Positions 32,024 to 40,911 of a stretch of 64,000 nt of DNA are shown one piece after another. The notes under the pieces are model-generated. The model was not told where the DNA came from and made no database searches. It saw nothing but the letters and a program-made list of their open reading frames with translations. Numbering within the stretch: position 1 is the first letter of the stretch; every line of letters begins with the position of its first letter. The stretch is from Paragemmobacter kunshanensis (GTDB taxonomy: Bacteria; Pseudomonadota; Alphaproteobacteria; Rhodobacterales; Rhodobacteraceae), in contig NZ_JAALFE010000016.1 of the NCBI RefSeq assembly GCF_011059185.1, positions 1 to 64,000 of the forward strand. Direction: 5' to 3'. A program made the position numbers and the translations under genes.

Positions 32024-33042
32024 TGCGCCCGGTGAAGATCCATGTCGAAGCCGTGTCCAAGGTCTTTGGCCGCGATCCCAGGGGCGCGCTGGCCAAGGTC
32101 CATGCAGGCATGGACAAGACCCGCCTTAAGGACGAGACGGACCATGTCCTTGGCCTGCATGACATCACGCTGGATATCCGGGCGGGCGAAACCTTCGTCA
32201 TCATGGGCCTGTCGGGATCGGGCAAAAGCACCCTGATCCGCCATTTCAACCGCCTGATCGAACCGACGGGGGGGCGCATCCTGTTCGATGGCGAGGATAT
32301 CCTCGGCTTCGATGCCGCGCGGCTGCAGGCCTTCCGCCGCCGCAAGGTGGCGATGGTGTTCCAGCGCTTTGCCCTGCTGCCGCACCGCACGGTGATCGAG
32401 AATGTGGCCTATGGCCTTGCCCTCGATGGCGTGGCGCGGCTTGAGGCGCATCGCCGCGCGGGCGAACAGATCGCGCTGGTGGGGCTGGCCGGGTTCGAGA
32501 ACAGCTATCCCGCCCAGCTTTCGGGCGGCATGCAGCAGCGCGTCGGGCTGGCCCGGGCCTTGGCCACCGATGCCGAGGTGCTGCTGATGGATGAGGCCTT
32601 CTCGGCCCTCGACCCGCTGATCCGGCATGACATGCAGTTGCAGCTGAAGGAACTTCAGGCGCGGCTGGGCAAGACCATCGTCTTCATCACCCATGATCTC
32701 GACGAGGCGCTGCTTCTGGGCGACCATATCGCCATCCTGAAGGATGGCACCCTGCGGCAGGTGGGAACCGGGGCGGAAATCCTGGCCGCCCCCGCCGATG
32801 ACTATGTCGCGCGCTTCGTGCGCGATGTGAACCGCAGCCGCATCCTGCTCTGCGGGGCCTTTGCCGATGCGGGGCTGATCCCGCCGCCCGATGCCCCGGT
32901 GATCGAGGCCGGGGCCACGCTGGAATCCGCCTTCGCCGCCTTTGCGCAGGGCGCGCAGGCCGTGGCGGTGCGGGATGAGGCAGGGCAGATCGCGGGCGGC
33001 CTGACCGCCCGGCAGGTGATGCAGGCGCTGGCACGGCAATGA
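32020..33042 (+). CDS. Betaine-type ABC transporter ATP-binding protein (ProV-like)
   Basis: A 340-aa ATPase. Walker A is [14 protein letters not shown], the Q loop is [14 protein letters not shown], the signature is [15 protein letters not shown], and Walker B is [14 protein letters not shown]; the switch histidine is in [10 protein letters not shown]. An N-terminal extension with [18 protein letters not shown] is typical of the ProV/OpuAA group. The C-terminus ([20 protein letters not shown]) is a short CBS-like regulatory piece rather than two full CBS domains. ATG 32020 and 32023 are both possible. Its stop overlaps the aldehyde dehydrogenase start, tying uptake to catabolism. Confidence 0.9.
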   Translation: MMRPVKIHVEAVSKVFGRDPRGALAKVHAGMDKTRLKDETDHVLGLHDITLDIRAGETFVIMGLSGSGKSTLIRHFNRLIEPTGGRILFDGEDILGFDAARLQAFRRRKVAMVFQRFALLPHRTVIENVAYGLALDGVARLEAHRRAGEQIALVGLAGFENSYPAQLSGGMQQRVGLARALATDAEVLLMDEAFSALDPLIRHDMQLQLKELQARLGKTIVFITHDLDEALLLGDHIAILKDGTLRQVGTGAEILAAPADDYVARFVRDVNRSRILLCGAFADAGLIPPPDAPVIEAGATLESAFAAFAQGAQAVAVRDEAGQIAGGLTARQVMQALARQ

Positions 33043-34502
33043 GGACGGCTATGGACATCGAGACACGCAACTACATCGCAGGCGCATGGTGCGCGGGCGA
33101 GGGCACGGTTGCCAACATCAACCCCTCGGACCTGACCGATGTGATCGGTCATTTCGCCCAAGGCTCGGTTGCAGATGTGGATCGCGCCGTGGCCGCCGCC
33201 CGCGCGGCGCAGCCGCACTGGGCAGCGGCCGGCATCCAGCGCCGCCATGATGCCCTGATGCAGATCGGCACCGAACTCATGGCCCGCGCGGCCGAGATCG
33301 GCGCGCTTCTCTCGCGTGAGGAAGGCAAGCCGCTGGCCGAAGGCAAGGGCGAGGTCTATCGCGCGGGCCAGTTCTTCACCTGGTTCGCGGCCGAGGCGCT
33401 GCGCTGCCAGGGCGATCAGGCCGAAAGCGTCCGTCCGGGGGTGGAAATCGAGGTGCGGCGCGAAGCGCTGGGCGTCGTGGCCATCGTCACGCCCTGGAAT
33501 TTCCCGGTGGCGACACCCGCCTGGAAGATCGCCCCCGCGCTGGCCTATGGCAATGCGGTGGTGTGGAAACCGGCGAACCTGACCCCGGCCTCTGCGGTGG
33601 CGCTGGCGCAGGTCATCGCGCGGGCGGGGCTGCCTGCGGGCACCTTCAACATGGTGATGGGCGCGGGCCGCGCCCTGGGCGATGCGCTGGTCGGCCATCC
33701 CGACGTGGCCGCCGTCACCTTTACCGGATCGGTCGAGGTGGGCCAGTCCATCGCCGCCCGCGTCCTGACAAACCGCGCGAAACTGCAGATGGAGATGGGG
33801 TCGAAGAACCCCATGCTCATCATGGATGATTGCGACATGGACCTTGCCGTGGCCCATGCCTGCAACGCGGCCTTCGGCGGGACGGGGCAGAAATGCACCG
33901 CCGCCTCGCGCCTGATCGTGCATCGCAAGGTGCTGGAGGAATTCACCACCCGCCTCGTCGCTGCTGCCGAAGCCCTGCGCGTGGGCCACGCGCTGGAAGA
34001 GGGCACCCAGATCGGCCCCGTGGTCAGCGAAGGCCAGCTTTCCGCCAATCTCGACTGGGTCGCGAAAGGCCGGGCCGAGGGCGCCACCCTCCTGACCGGG
34101 GGCCAACGCCTCGACCGCCCCACGCAGGGCCATTTCATGGCCCCCGCCATCCTTGCCGACACCACCAACGCCATGGGCGTCAACCGGGCCGAGATGTTCG
34201 CCCCCATCACCTGCATCATCCCCGCAGACAGCTATGCCGAGGCGCTCTCCCTCGCCAATGACACCCCCTTCGGCCTGACGGCGGGGATCATGACCCGCAG
34301 CCTCGCCCGTGCCGCACATTTCCGTGCCAACATGCGCGCGGGCTGTGTCATGGTGAACCTGCCCACGGCGGGAACGGATTACCACGTCCCCTTCGGCGGG
34401 CGCGGCCTGTCCTCCTTCGGCCCGCGCGAGCAGGGCCGCTACGCGGCCGAGTTCTTTACAACGGTCAAGACCGCCTACATGGCGGCAGGGGTCCCGGAAT
34501 GA
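33039..34502 (+). CDS. Aldehyde dehydrogenase, ketoglutarate-semialdehyde dehydrogenase-like
   Basis: A 487-aa NAD(P)-dependent aldehyde dehydrogenase. Catalytic residues are in place: Asn154 in TPWNFPVATPAWK, Glu252 in LQMEMGSKNP and Cys286 in GGTGQKCTAASR. The C-terminal VNLPTAGTDYHVPFGGRG and REQGRYAAEFFTTVKTAY closely resemble 2-ketoglutarate-semialdehyde dehydrogenases (KGSADH) of hydroxyproline and sugar-acid pathways. That would place the end product as 2-ketoglutarate, but the assignment by resemblance is tentative. ATGA overlaps on both sides couple it to the ATPase and the M19-like gene. Confidence 0.88.
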   Translation: MRTAMDIETRNYIAGAWCAGEGTVANINPSDLTDVIGHFAQGSVADVDRAVAAARAAQPHWAAAGIQRRHDALMQIGTELMARAAEIGALLSREEGKPLAEGKGEVYRAGQFFTWFAAEALRCQGDQAESVRPGVEIEVRREALGVVAIVTPWNFPVATPAWKIAPALAYGNAVVWKPANLTPASAVALAQVIARAGLPAGTFNMVMGAGRALGDALVGHPDVAAVTFTGSVEVGQSIAARVLTNRAKLQMEMGSKNPMLIMDDCDMDLAVAHACNAAFGGTGQKCTAASRLIVHRKVLEEFTTRLVAAAEALRVGHALEEGTQIGPVVSEGQLSANLDWVAKGRAEGATLLTGGQRLDRPTQGHFMAPAILADTTNAMGVNRAEMFAPITCIIPADSYAEALSLANDTPFGLTAGIMTRSLARAAHFRANMRAGCVMVNLPTAGTDYHVPFGGRGLSSFGPREQGRYAAEFFTTVKTAYMAAGVPE

Positions 34503-35515
34503 GTTACCTGATCGACGGGCTGCAATATTCCAACTGGTCGGAAGAGATCTTTCGCCAGTTGCGCGCGGGCGGGGTGGATGCCGTCCATGTGACGCTGGTC
34601 TATCACGAGAATTTCCGCGAGACGGTGGCGAATATCGAACGCTGGAACCGCTGGTTCGAACGCTGGCCCGACCTGATCTTCCAGGGCTTCACTGCCGCCG
34701 ACATCGCCCATGCCCGCGCCACCGGGCGCACCGCCATCTTCTTCGGATCGCAGAACCCCTCCTGCATCGAGGATGACATCGGCCTTGTCGAAGTCCTCCA
34801 TCGCCTTGGCCTGCGCTTCATGCAACTGACCTACAACAACCAGTCCCTCCTCGCGACCGGCTGCTATGAGGCCGAAGATACCGGCCTTACCCGCATGGGC
34901 CGCGAAGTGGTGGCCGAGATGAACCGCATCGGCATGGTCGTGGACATGAGCCATTCGGGCGAACGCTCCACCCTTGCGGCGCTGGACCATTCCACCCGCC
35001 CCATCGCCATCACCCATGCCAACCCCGCCCTTTGGCACCCCGCGCGGCGCAACAAATCCGATGCCGTGATCGGCGCGCTGGCGCAGACGGGGGGGATGCT
35101 GGGCTTCTCGCTTTACCCCCATCACCTGAAGGATGGCAGCGCCTGCTCCCTCGCGGAATTCTGCAGCATGATCGCCCGCACGGCGGAACGCTTCGGCACC
35201 CATTTCCTGGGCATCGGCACCGACCTTTGCCAGAACCAGCCCGACAGCGTGGTGGAATGGATGCGCACCGGGCGCTGGACCAAGGCCGTTGATTACGGCG
35301 AAGGCAGCAAGGATGCGCCGGGCTTTCCCGCCATGCCCGCATGGTTCCGCGACAATCGCGATTTCGGCACGATCGCCGATGGCCTGCGCGCCACCGGATT
35401 CTCGGGAACCGAGGTCGCCGCGATCATGGGCGGCAACTGGGCGCGCTTCTTCGCCGCCTCCTTCGGGGCAGCCGGGCAGGGGGCCGAGGCGCAGGGCAAG
35501 AGGGCGGCGGAATGA
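34499..35515 (+). CDS. M19 (membrane dipeptidase)-family protein with missing metal ligands
   Basis: A 338-aa TIM-barrel protein of the renal dipeptidase family: GREVVAEMNRIGMVVDMSHSG and IAITHANPALW are family hallmarks, keeping two metal-ligand histidines (about 152 and 173). The first ligand pair, normally His-x-Asp in DGHxD, reads DGLQYSNW (Leu8, Tyr10), and the bridging Glu is replaced at FGSQNP (Gln85). Three of five ligands are therefore gone, so ordinary dizinc dipeptidase activity is unlikely. Homologues next to methylamine/betaine catabolic genes are known in Pseudomonas, without assigned function. It is coupled by ATGA overlaps on both sides. Confidence 0.85.
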   Translation: MSYLIDGLQYSNWSEEIFRQLRAGGVDAVHVTLVYHENFRETVANIERWNRWFERWPDLIFQGFTAADIAHARATGRTAIFFGSQNPSCIEDDIGLVEVLHRLGLRFMQLTYNNQSLLATGCYEAEDTGLTRMGREVVAEMNRIGMVVDMSHSGERSTLAALDHSTRPIAITHANPALWHPARRNKSDAVIGALAQTGGMLGFSLYPHHLKDGSACSLAEFCSMIARTAERFGTHFLGIGTDLCQNQPDSVVEWMRTGRWTKAVDYGEGSKDAPGFPAMPAWFRDNRDFGTIADGLRATGFSGTEVAAIMGGNWARFFAASFGAAGQGAEAQGKRAAE

Positions 35516-37176
35516 CCATCGCGGAACGGGCAGACCCGGCACAGGACATCGCCCCGCGCGATCCCGATAGGGTGATGCGCCTGTCGCGCATGGGATCGGC
35601 CCATCCGATGCGCCTGTCCTTCCTGCGCGTGCTGCTGCGGCGGATGCAGGCCGAAGGCTGGCGCTTTGACCGCCCCCTGTGGGAGATGGACGCGCGCGGC
35701 ACCGGCCGCGCCGTCTATCGCGCGCGCGGCCCGGAACGCAGCTATTGCCTTGTGGCCTTCGCCCATGACCTGCCCGACGAGATGCGCTCTGACCGCGTCA
35801 TCGCCACCGCCTGGGATGCGACCTTCGCCCTTGTCGATGGCGAACCCGACGCCGCCGATCTGGATCGCCTCGCCGCCAATGTCCCCCTGCAGGAAGCCGG
35901 GCGCATCAGCGCGAAGGAACTTTCCCTCAGCCGCGCCAACCGCTCTGTCCGGCTGTTCTCCCATGTGGTGGACCGGCTGGCGCAGGGCCAGCAACCCGAC
36001 CGGGCCGAGATCGACGCCGTGGGCTATCTGATGCGCACCACCGCCGTCTATGGCTCGGGCAAGTTCGGCGCGGCGGATCGCGATTGCATCGCGGCCCGCC
36101 CCGAACTCAAGGCCCCCTTCCAGGCCGAGATGCTCTCGGTCTGGCTGACCCGCGCCTTCACCGTGGATATCGCCGAACATCTGGCGCAGGTGCGGGGCGG
36201 GGCGCGCGCGGTCCGGATGGACCGCGCCCTGCGCCGCCGCCTGGGGGTGGGCAATTCCACCGGGCTGGGGATGGCGCCCTTCCTCGTGCGCCATCCCCGC
36301 CTCCTGAACAACTGGATGACGGTCCGCGAAACCGCGCTGGCCCGCGTCCGCGCGCTCCCCTCGGCCGATGGGGCCGCCCGCGCCGCCTTCCGTCAGGCGC
36401 TGGCAGGGGCGCAGGAAAACGCCACGCTCTGGCACAGCGACCATCCCGCGCAGATCCGCAAGCTGGACATGCTGCGCCATGATCTCGACATCCTCGCCAC
36501 CCATGTGGACCATGTCTGGACCCCCGCCGCGCCGCGCCCCTGGGATGCGCTCTGGCGCTGGGGCGAAGGGGTGCTGTCGGAAGAGGGGCAGGAATGCCTG
36601 CTTTCCCTGCTTCTCGAACCGCATGGCGCGGTGGTGGATGATCTGGCCGATGGCCTCGACGCGGATGAGGAGACGGGCTTTCCCCTTGACGGCAGCCTGC
36701 CCCTTGCCACCCTGCGCGCCATCCTCGCCCGCGATTACGGCTGGGTCCGCGCCTTCGATTTCGCCGATCCGGCCCGCTCTGCCCGCTTCTGGTATGTGTC
36801 CGAGGAAAAGCTGGAACCCCGCCTTGGCAACCGCCACGAAGAGGCAGGCCAGGAAAGGGAGCAACCCCTTGGCATCGCCCGCGCCATCGCCGCGCTGGCC
36901 GCTGCCCTTGCCGCCTTTCCCGAAGGGGCCACATTGGCGGCCTTCCTGCTGCGCCACCCCGAACACCGCCACACGGCGCGCCGCCTGCTGATGCTGCGCG
37001 GCCTGCCCTATGCCGAGATCCGCGACAACCTGCTGGATGCCGCCATGCTGCCCATCGACATCCTGCGCTGCAAGCTGGCCTTCTTCGGGGCCACCCGCTT
37101 TGATCCGCGCTCGGACCGCTGGGTGCGGATCAGCCTGTTCCAGGGCCAGCCCTACCCAGACGAGTTGGGCGCATGA
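35512..37176 (+). CDS. Uncharacterised 554-aa protein of the betaine-type operon
   Basis: I do not recognise a family. It is a soluble-looking, Arg- and Ala-rich protein without signal peptide or membrane segment. Features seen: RLSRMGSAHPMRLSFLRVLL near the start, a glycine-rich segment GVGNSTGLGMAPFLVRHP at about 245-262, and RFWYVSEEKLEPRLGNRHEE near 420. The conspicuous GNSTGLGM and YGSGKFG segments might bind a nucleotide or CoA-like cofactor, but that is a guess. It starts inside the M19-like stop and its own stop overlaps the DUF3726 start, so it is made together with both and probably works in the same pathway. Confidence 0.8.
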   Translation: MTIAERADPAQDIAPRDPDRVMRLSRMGSAHPMRLSFLRVLLRRMQAEGWRFDRPLWEMDARGTGRAVYRARGPERSYCLVAFAHDLPDEMRSDRVIATAWDATFALVDGEPDAADLDRLAANVPLQEAGRISAKELSLSRANRSVRLFSHVVDRLAQGQQPDRAEIDAVGYLMRTTAVYGSGKFGAADRDCIAARPELKAPFQAEMLSVWLTRAFTVDIAEHLAQVRGGARAVRMDRALRRRLGVGNSTGLGMAPFLVRHPRLLNNWMTVRETALARVRALPSADGAARAAFRQALAGAQENATLWHSDHPAQIRKLDMLRHDLDILATHVDHVWTPAAPRPWDALWRWGEGVLSEEGQECLLSLLLEPHGAVVDDLADGLDADEETGFPLDGSLPLATLRAILARDYGWVRAFDFADPARSARFWYVSEEKLEPRLGNRHEEAGQEREQPLGIARAIAALAAALAAFPEGATLAAFLLRHPEHRHTARRLLMLRGLPYAEIRDNLLDAAMLPIDILRCKLAFFGATRFDPRSDRWVRISLFQGQPYPDELGA

Positions 37177-37775
37177 CCACCGCCCCCATCGACATGGCGA
37201 TGTCCGAACTGCGCGCGCTGGTGACCAAGGCCGCGCGCGGCGCGGGGCTGGGCTGGGGCCATGCCGAAGAGGCAGGCTGGGCCGCCGAATGGCTGGCCCG
37301 CCGGGGCCTGCCTGCCGCCGATTGGGCGACGCTCTGGCTGGCCCATTTCGTCGCGGGGGGGCAGGGGCCCGTCACCATCGGGGCGGCGCTTGCCGACAGG
37401 TTTGCTTCCGCCGATGGTCCATTGCCAAGGGAACTGCTGCCCGACGATCTGCCCGCGCCGGGCTATCTGCTGCCCTTCCTGAATCTGATCGCCCGCGAAC
37501 GGGGGCCTGTCGCCCTTTGTGCGGACGGGATCGCCGTTGCAACGGTCGATCCCGATGGCGGGGTGGCCTTCGGGCCGGGCTGGGCGCAGGCCAGCGCGGG
37601 CTGGTCCATCGCCCCCGCCACAGAGATACCCACCACGGTCGCCACCACGACCTCCCGCGCCCTCGTCTCGGCTTCAGTGATCGACTGCCTCGACGGGCTG
37701 GCCCTGCGCACCACCGTCCCGCCCTCCGATGCCTCGCGCCGCAATGCGGGCGCGGCCAGTTCCGATAACGACTGA
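37173..37775 (+). CDS. DUF3726 family protein
   Basis: A 200-aa protein recognised as DUF3726 from its N-terminal part: MSELRALVTKAARGAGLGWG, then HAEEAGWAAEWLARRGLPAADW. The arrangement resembles the N-terminus of LDH2-family enzymes in spirit (helical, Gly-rich), but no catalytic residues can be named. The C-terminus is low-complexity and ends RRNAGAASSDND. It closes the coupled run SBP-permease-ATPase-ALDH-M19-554aa-DUF3726, and this pairing with the 554-aa protein is likely functional. Confidence 0.8.
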   Translation: MTTAPIDMAMSELRALVTKAARGAGLGWGHAEEAGWAAEWLARRGLPAADWATLWLAHFVAGGQGPVTIGAALADRFASADGPLPRELLPDDLPAPGYLLPFLNLIARERGPVALCADGIAVATVDPDGGVAFGPGWAQASAGWSIAPATEIPTTVATTTSRALVSASVIDCLDGLALRTTVPPSDASRRNAGAASSDND

Positions 37776-37819
37776 CCCCCCTTCCCCCCGCCGCGCCGAT
37801 CCGCCATGGTCGGGCGGCC

Positions 37820-39127
37820 ATGTCCACGATCACCCATCGCCGCCTGCTCGGGATCGCCGCGCCCATCGTCCTGTCCAATGCGACAGTGCCGCTTCTGGGG
37901 GCGGTGGATACCGGCGTGGTGGGCCAGATGGGGCAGGCCGCCCCCATCGGGGCCGTGGGCGTGGGATCGGTGATCCTGATCTCGCTCTACTGGATCTTCG
38001 GCTTCCTGCGCATGGGCACCTCGGGCCTTGCCGCCCAGGCCCATGGCGCGGCCGACCTGCCCGAACGCGGGGCGATCCTGCTGCGCGCCCTGCTGATCGG
38101 CGCGGCGGCGGGGCTGGCCTTCATCCTGCTGCAGGGCCCGCTCTTTCACGTGGCCTTCCTGATCGCCCCCGCCGGGGACGAGGTGGAGGCCCTTTCGCGC
38201 GACTATCTGGCGATCCGCATCTGGGGCGCCCCCGCCACCATCGCCGCCTATGCGCTGACGGGCTGGCTCATCGCGGTGGAACGCACGCGCGGCGTGCTGC
38301 TGCTGCAGCTCTGGATCAACGGGGTGAATGTGGCGCTGGACCTGTGGTTCGTCCTTGGCCTTGGCTGGGGCGTCTCCGGCGTCGCCGCCGCCACCCTGAT
38401 CGCGGAATGGACGGGGCTTGCCCTCGGGCTCTGGCTCTGCCGCGACGGGGTGCTGCCGGTCTGGCGCGCGGCCTGGGCGCGGCTGCCCGACCGCGCCGCG
38501 CTGCGCGTCATGCTGGCGGTCAACCGCGATATCATGATCCGCTCGGTCCTGCTGCAACTCAGCTTCACCGCCTTTGTCTTCTTCGGCGCAAGGCTGGGCG
38601 ATGTGACGCTGGCCGCCAATCAGGTGCTGCTGCAGTTCCTCTCCATCACCGCCTATGCGCTGGATGGCTTCGCCTTCGCCGCCGAAACCCTTGTGGGGCA
38701 GGCGGTGGGGGCAAAGGCGCGCGCCGACCTGCGCCGCGCCGCGCGGCTGTCGATGCAATGGGGCGTGGCCGGGGCGGCGCTGCTGGCTTTGGCCTTCGCG
38801 CTGGCAGGCCCCGCCCTGATCGACCTGATGACCACCGCCCCCGATGTCCGGGCCGAGGCGCGCGCCTATCTGCCCTGGCTTGTCGCGGCCCCCCTGATCG
38901 GCGTCTTTTCCTGGATCTATGACGGCATCTTCATCGGCGCCACCCTGACCGCCGAGATGCGGCGCACCATGATCCAGTCGGTCGCGATCTATGCGCTGGC
39001 GCTGGCCCTGCTGATGCCTGCCCTCGGCAATCACGGGCTCTGGGCCGCGCTGATGGTGCTGAACGCCGCGCGCGGCCTGACCATGGCCCGCGCCGCCCCC
39101 CGGGCCGAGGCGCGCATCGCCGCCTGA
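37820..39127 (+). CDS. MATE-family efflux transporter (DinF-like)
   Basis: A 435-aa membrane protein with twelve hydrophobic helices. The two MATE repeats are visible: IAAPIVLSNATVPLLGAVDT with GQMGQAAPIGAVGVGSVI, and later LRVMLAVNRDIMIRSVLLQL with LAANQVLLQFLSITAYALDG and FAAETLVGQAVGAKA. It exports drugs or metabolites using proton or sodium gradients. It follows the DUF3726 gene by 44 bp in the same direction and might be read through from that operon, but nothing ties it to the pathway. It converges on the TIGR02186 gene with a 9-bp gap. Confidence 0.9.
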   Translation: MSTITHRRLLGIAAPIVLSNATVPLLGAVDTGVVGQMGQAAPIGAVGVGSVILISLYWIFGFLRMGTSGLAAQAHGAADLPERGAILLRALLIGAAAGLAFILLQGPLFHVAFLIAPAGDEVEALSRDYLAIRIWGAPATIAAYALTGWLIAVERTRGVLLLQLWINGVNVALDLWFVLGLGWGVSGVAAATLIAEWTGLALGLWLCRDGVLPVWRAAWARLPDRAALRVMLAVNRDIMIRSVLLQLSFTAFVFFGARLGDVTLAANQVLLQFLSITAYALDGFAFAAETLVGQAVGAKARADLRRAARLSMQWGVAGAALLALAFALAGPALIDLMTTAPDVRAEARAYLPWLVAAPLIGVFSWIYDGIFIGATLTAEMRRTMIQSVAIYALALALLMPALGNHGLWAALMVLNAARGLTMARAAPRAEARIAA

Positions 39128-39136
39128 CGCAGCCCC

Positions 39137-39919
39137 CTAGCGCCGCAATATCCCGAACCCGACCGAGGCCGCCCACCCCGCCCCCGCCGCCATCACCAGC
39201 GACAACAGGCCGTATAGCCAGGGCTGGCTGCGGGCCAGGCTGAACAGGAACCGCTCCAGCCCCTCCTTGCGCACGCCCACCACGCGATCCTGCGCATCCA
39301 CCACCCGCCCGCCCCGCGTCAGGAAGATGCGCACCCGGTATTCGCCCTCGGTCAGGTTCGAGGGCAGCACGACATCGGCCCGGAACAGCGTCTGTTCGGT
39401 GAATTCCACCGCCCCCTGCAACACGCGGTACCGGCTTTCCCCGATGCGGATGCGCTGCATCGCCTCGATGAATTCGGTGGGGCTTCCGCTTTCATTCGCG
39501 GCACCGATGGCGCGGATCACCCGGGGCAGGGTGATGCGGTGGCGCAGATCCTCGGTCTCGGACAGGATCTGCCGCAGGGGGCCGGTCGTCACCACGGCAT
39601 AGAAACTGGGGGCCGCGTCGATATGCACCGCTTCGGTATTGATCCAGATGCCCGCGCGGCGGTCCTTCTTGCGGATGGTGACCGGCGTCGCCGGCCCCTC
39701 GACGGTGATGATCACCTCCATCGCCCCCTCGGGGAGCGGCGCGTTGCGCTTGACCGCGCCATAGACCAGGATCTCCGACCCGTCGAAATCGGCGGTGATC
39801 GAGACGCGGTTCTGGCTCAGCCCCGCCACGATGCTTTCCGCCGCCGGGGCGGGGCTGCCCGCAGCCCCCATCGCCAGCGCGACGATCCCCAGCCCCTGCC
39901 GCAGGCCCGCCCCGCTCAT
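39137..39919 (-). CDS. TIGR02186 family membrane-anchored periplasmic protein
   Basis: A 260-aa protein with a signal peptide (LGIVALAMGAAGSPAPAAES), a beta-rich periplasmic domain (VSITADFDGSEILVYGAVKR; VRKEGLERFLFSLAR) and one C-terminal transmembrane helix (WLYGLLSLVMAAGAGWAASV). It matches the TIGR02186 pattern of alphaproteobacteria, typically encoded next to a TauE/SafE permease as here. The start overlaps the permease stop (ATGA). The pair may export a sulfonate or sulfite-like anion, with this protein as periplasmic partner; that role is inferred from gene order. Confidence 0.85.
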   Translation of the reverse strand: MSGAGLRQGLGIVALAMGAAGSPAPAAESIVAGLSQNRVSITADFDGSEILVYGAVKRNAPLPEGAMEVIITVEGPATPVTIRKKDRRAGIWINTEAVHIDAAPSFYAVVTTGPLRQILSETEDLRHRITLPRVIRAIGAANESGSPTEFIEAMQRIRIGESRYRVLQGAVEFTEQTLFRADVVLPSNLTEGEYRVRIFLTRGGRVVDAQDRVVGVRKEGLERFLFSLARSQPWLYGLLSLVMAAGAGWAASVGFGILRR

Positions 39920-40833
39920 GGCAGCACCCCGGGCATCACGGAATAAAGCTCGGACGGGCGGATCAGCAGGTCCAGCGCGATCTTCACCGAAACCGCCAGC
40001 ACCAGAAGCGCCAGCAGGATGCGCAGCTGCTCTGCCTTCAGCCGGACCCCGATGCTCGTGCCGATCTGCGCGCCCACCACCCCGCCCAGGATCAGCAGCA
40101 GCGCCAGCAGGATATCGACCGTCTGGTTGGTCACCGCATGCATCAGCGTGGTAAAGGCCGTGACGAAGATGATCTGGAACAGCGATGTTCCCACCACCAC
40201 CTTGGTGGGCATGCCCAGAAGATAGATCATCGCAGGCACCATGACGAACCCGCCACCCACCCCCATGATCGCCGCCAGAAACCCCACCAGCGCCCCCACC
40301 CCCAAGGGCGGCAGCACGCTGATGTAAAGGCCCGAGGCGCGGAATTTCATCTTGAAGGGCAGGCCATGCACCCAGGTATGCACATGCGCCCGCCGCACCG
40401 GCCCGCCGCGCTGCGACCGGAACCAGGCCCGCAGGCTTTCCTGCAGCATCATCGCCCCGATCAGGCCCAGGAACAGCACATAGGACAGCTGCACGAACAG
40501 ATCGACCTGCCCCAGCCGCGTCATCCACTGGAACACCCAGATCCCCGCCGCCGATCCGACAAGCCCCCCCGCCAGCAGCACAAGGCCCATGCGGAAATCC
40601 ACCGCCTTCCGCCTGAGCTGCGCCAGCACGCCGGAAATGGACGAGGCCACCACCTGATTGGCCCCGGTGGCCACCGCCACGGCGGGCGGCACCCCGATGA
40701 AGAACAGCAAGGGCGTGATCAGGAACCCGCCGCCCACGCCGAACATGCCCGACAGAAAGCCCACGATGCCGCCCAACCCCAGAAGGAGGAAGGCATTGAC
40801 CGATACCTCGGCAATCGGAAGGTAAAGCTGCAT
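39916..40833 (-). CDS. TauE/SafE (TSUP) family sulfite/organosulfur exporter-like permease
   Basis: A 305-aa membrane protein with about eight helices and the two TSUP repeats: GIVGFLSGMFGVGGGFLITP early and LVGFLAAIMGVGGGFVMVPA later, each with the GVGGG motif. A central cytoplasmic loop (RSQRGGPVRRAHVHTWVHGL) is specific to the subgroup paired with TIGR02186. Members move sulfite, sulfoacetate or similar anions. ATG 40833 is preferred to a TTG six bases upstream. Coupled to the TIGR02186 gene. Confidence 0.9.
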   Translation of the reverse strand: MQLYLPIAEVSVNAFLLLGLGGIVGFLSGMFGVGGGFLITPLLFFIGVPPAVAVATGANQVVASSISGVLAQLRRKAVDFRMGLVLLAGGLVGSAAGIWVFQWMTRLGQVDLFVQLSYVLFLGLIGAMMLQESLRAWFRSQRGGPVRRAHVHTWVHGLPFKMKFRASGLYISVLPPLGVGALVGFLAAIMGVGGGFVMVPAMIYLLGMPTKVVVGTSLFQIIFVTAFTTLMHAVTNQTVDILLALLLILGGVVGAQIGTSIGVRLKAEQLRILLALLVLAVSVKIALDLLIRPSELYSVMPGVLP

Positions 40834-40911
40834 GGGCAAGGCCGGGCAAGAAGCGGCAGTCAGACCAAAGGGTTGCGCCCCTTTGGCCGCGATGTCAAAC
40901 CACTCGGCCCG

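Noticed and set aside
39137-40849. A 570-codon minus-strand frame across TauE and TIGR02186
   Set aside because: The first half is the shifted frame of the TauE permease. Protein-like sequence starts only at ATG 39919.
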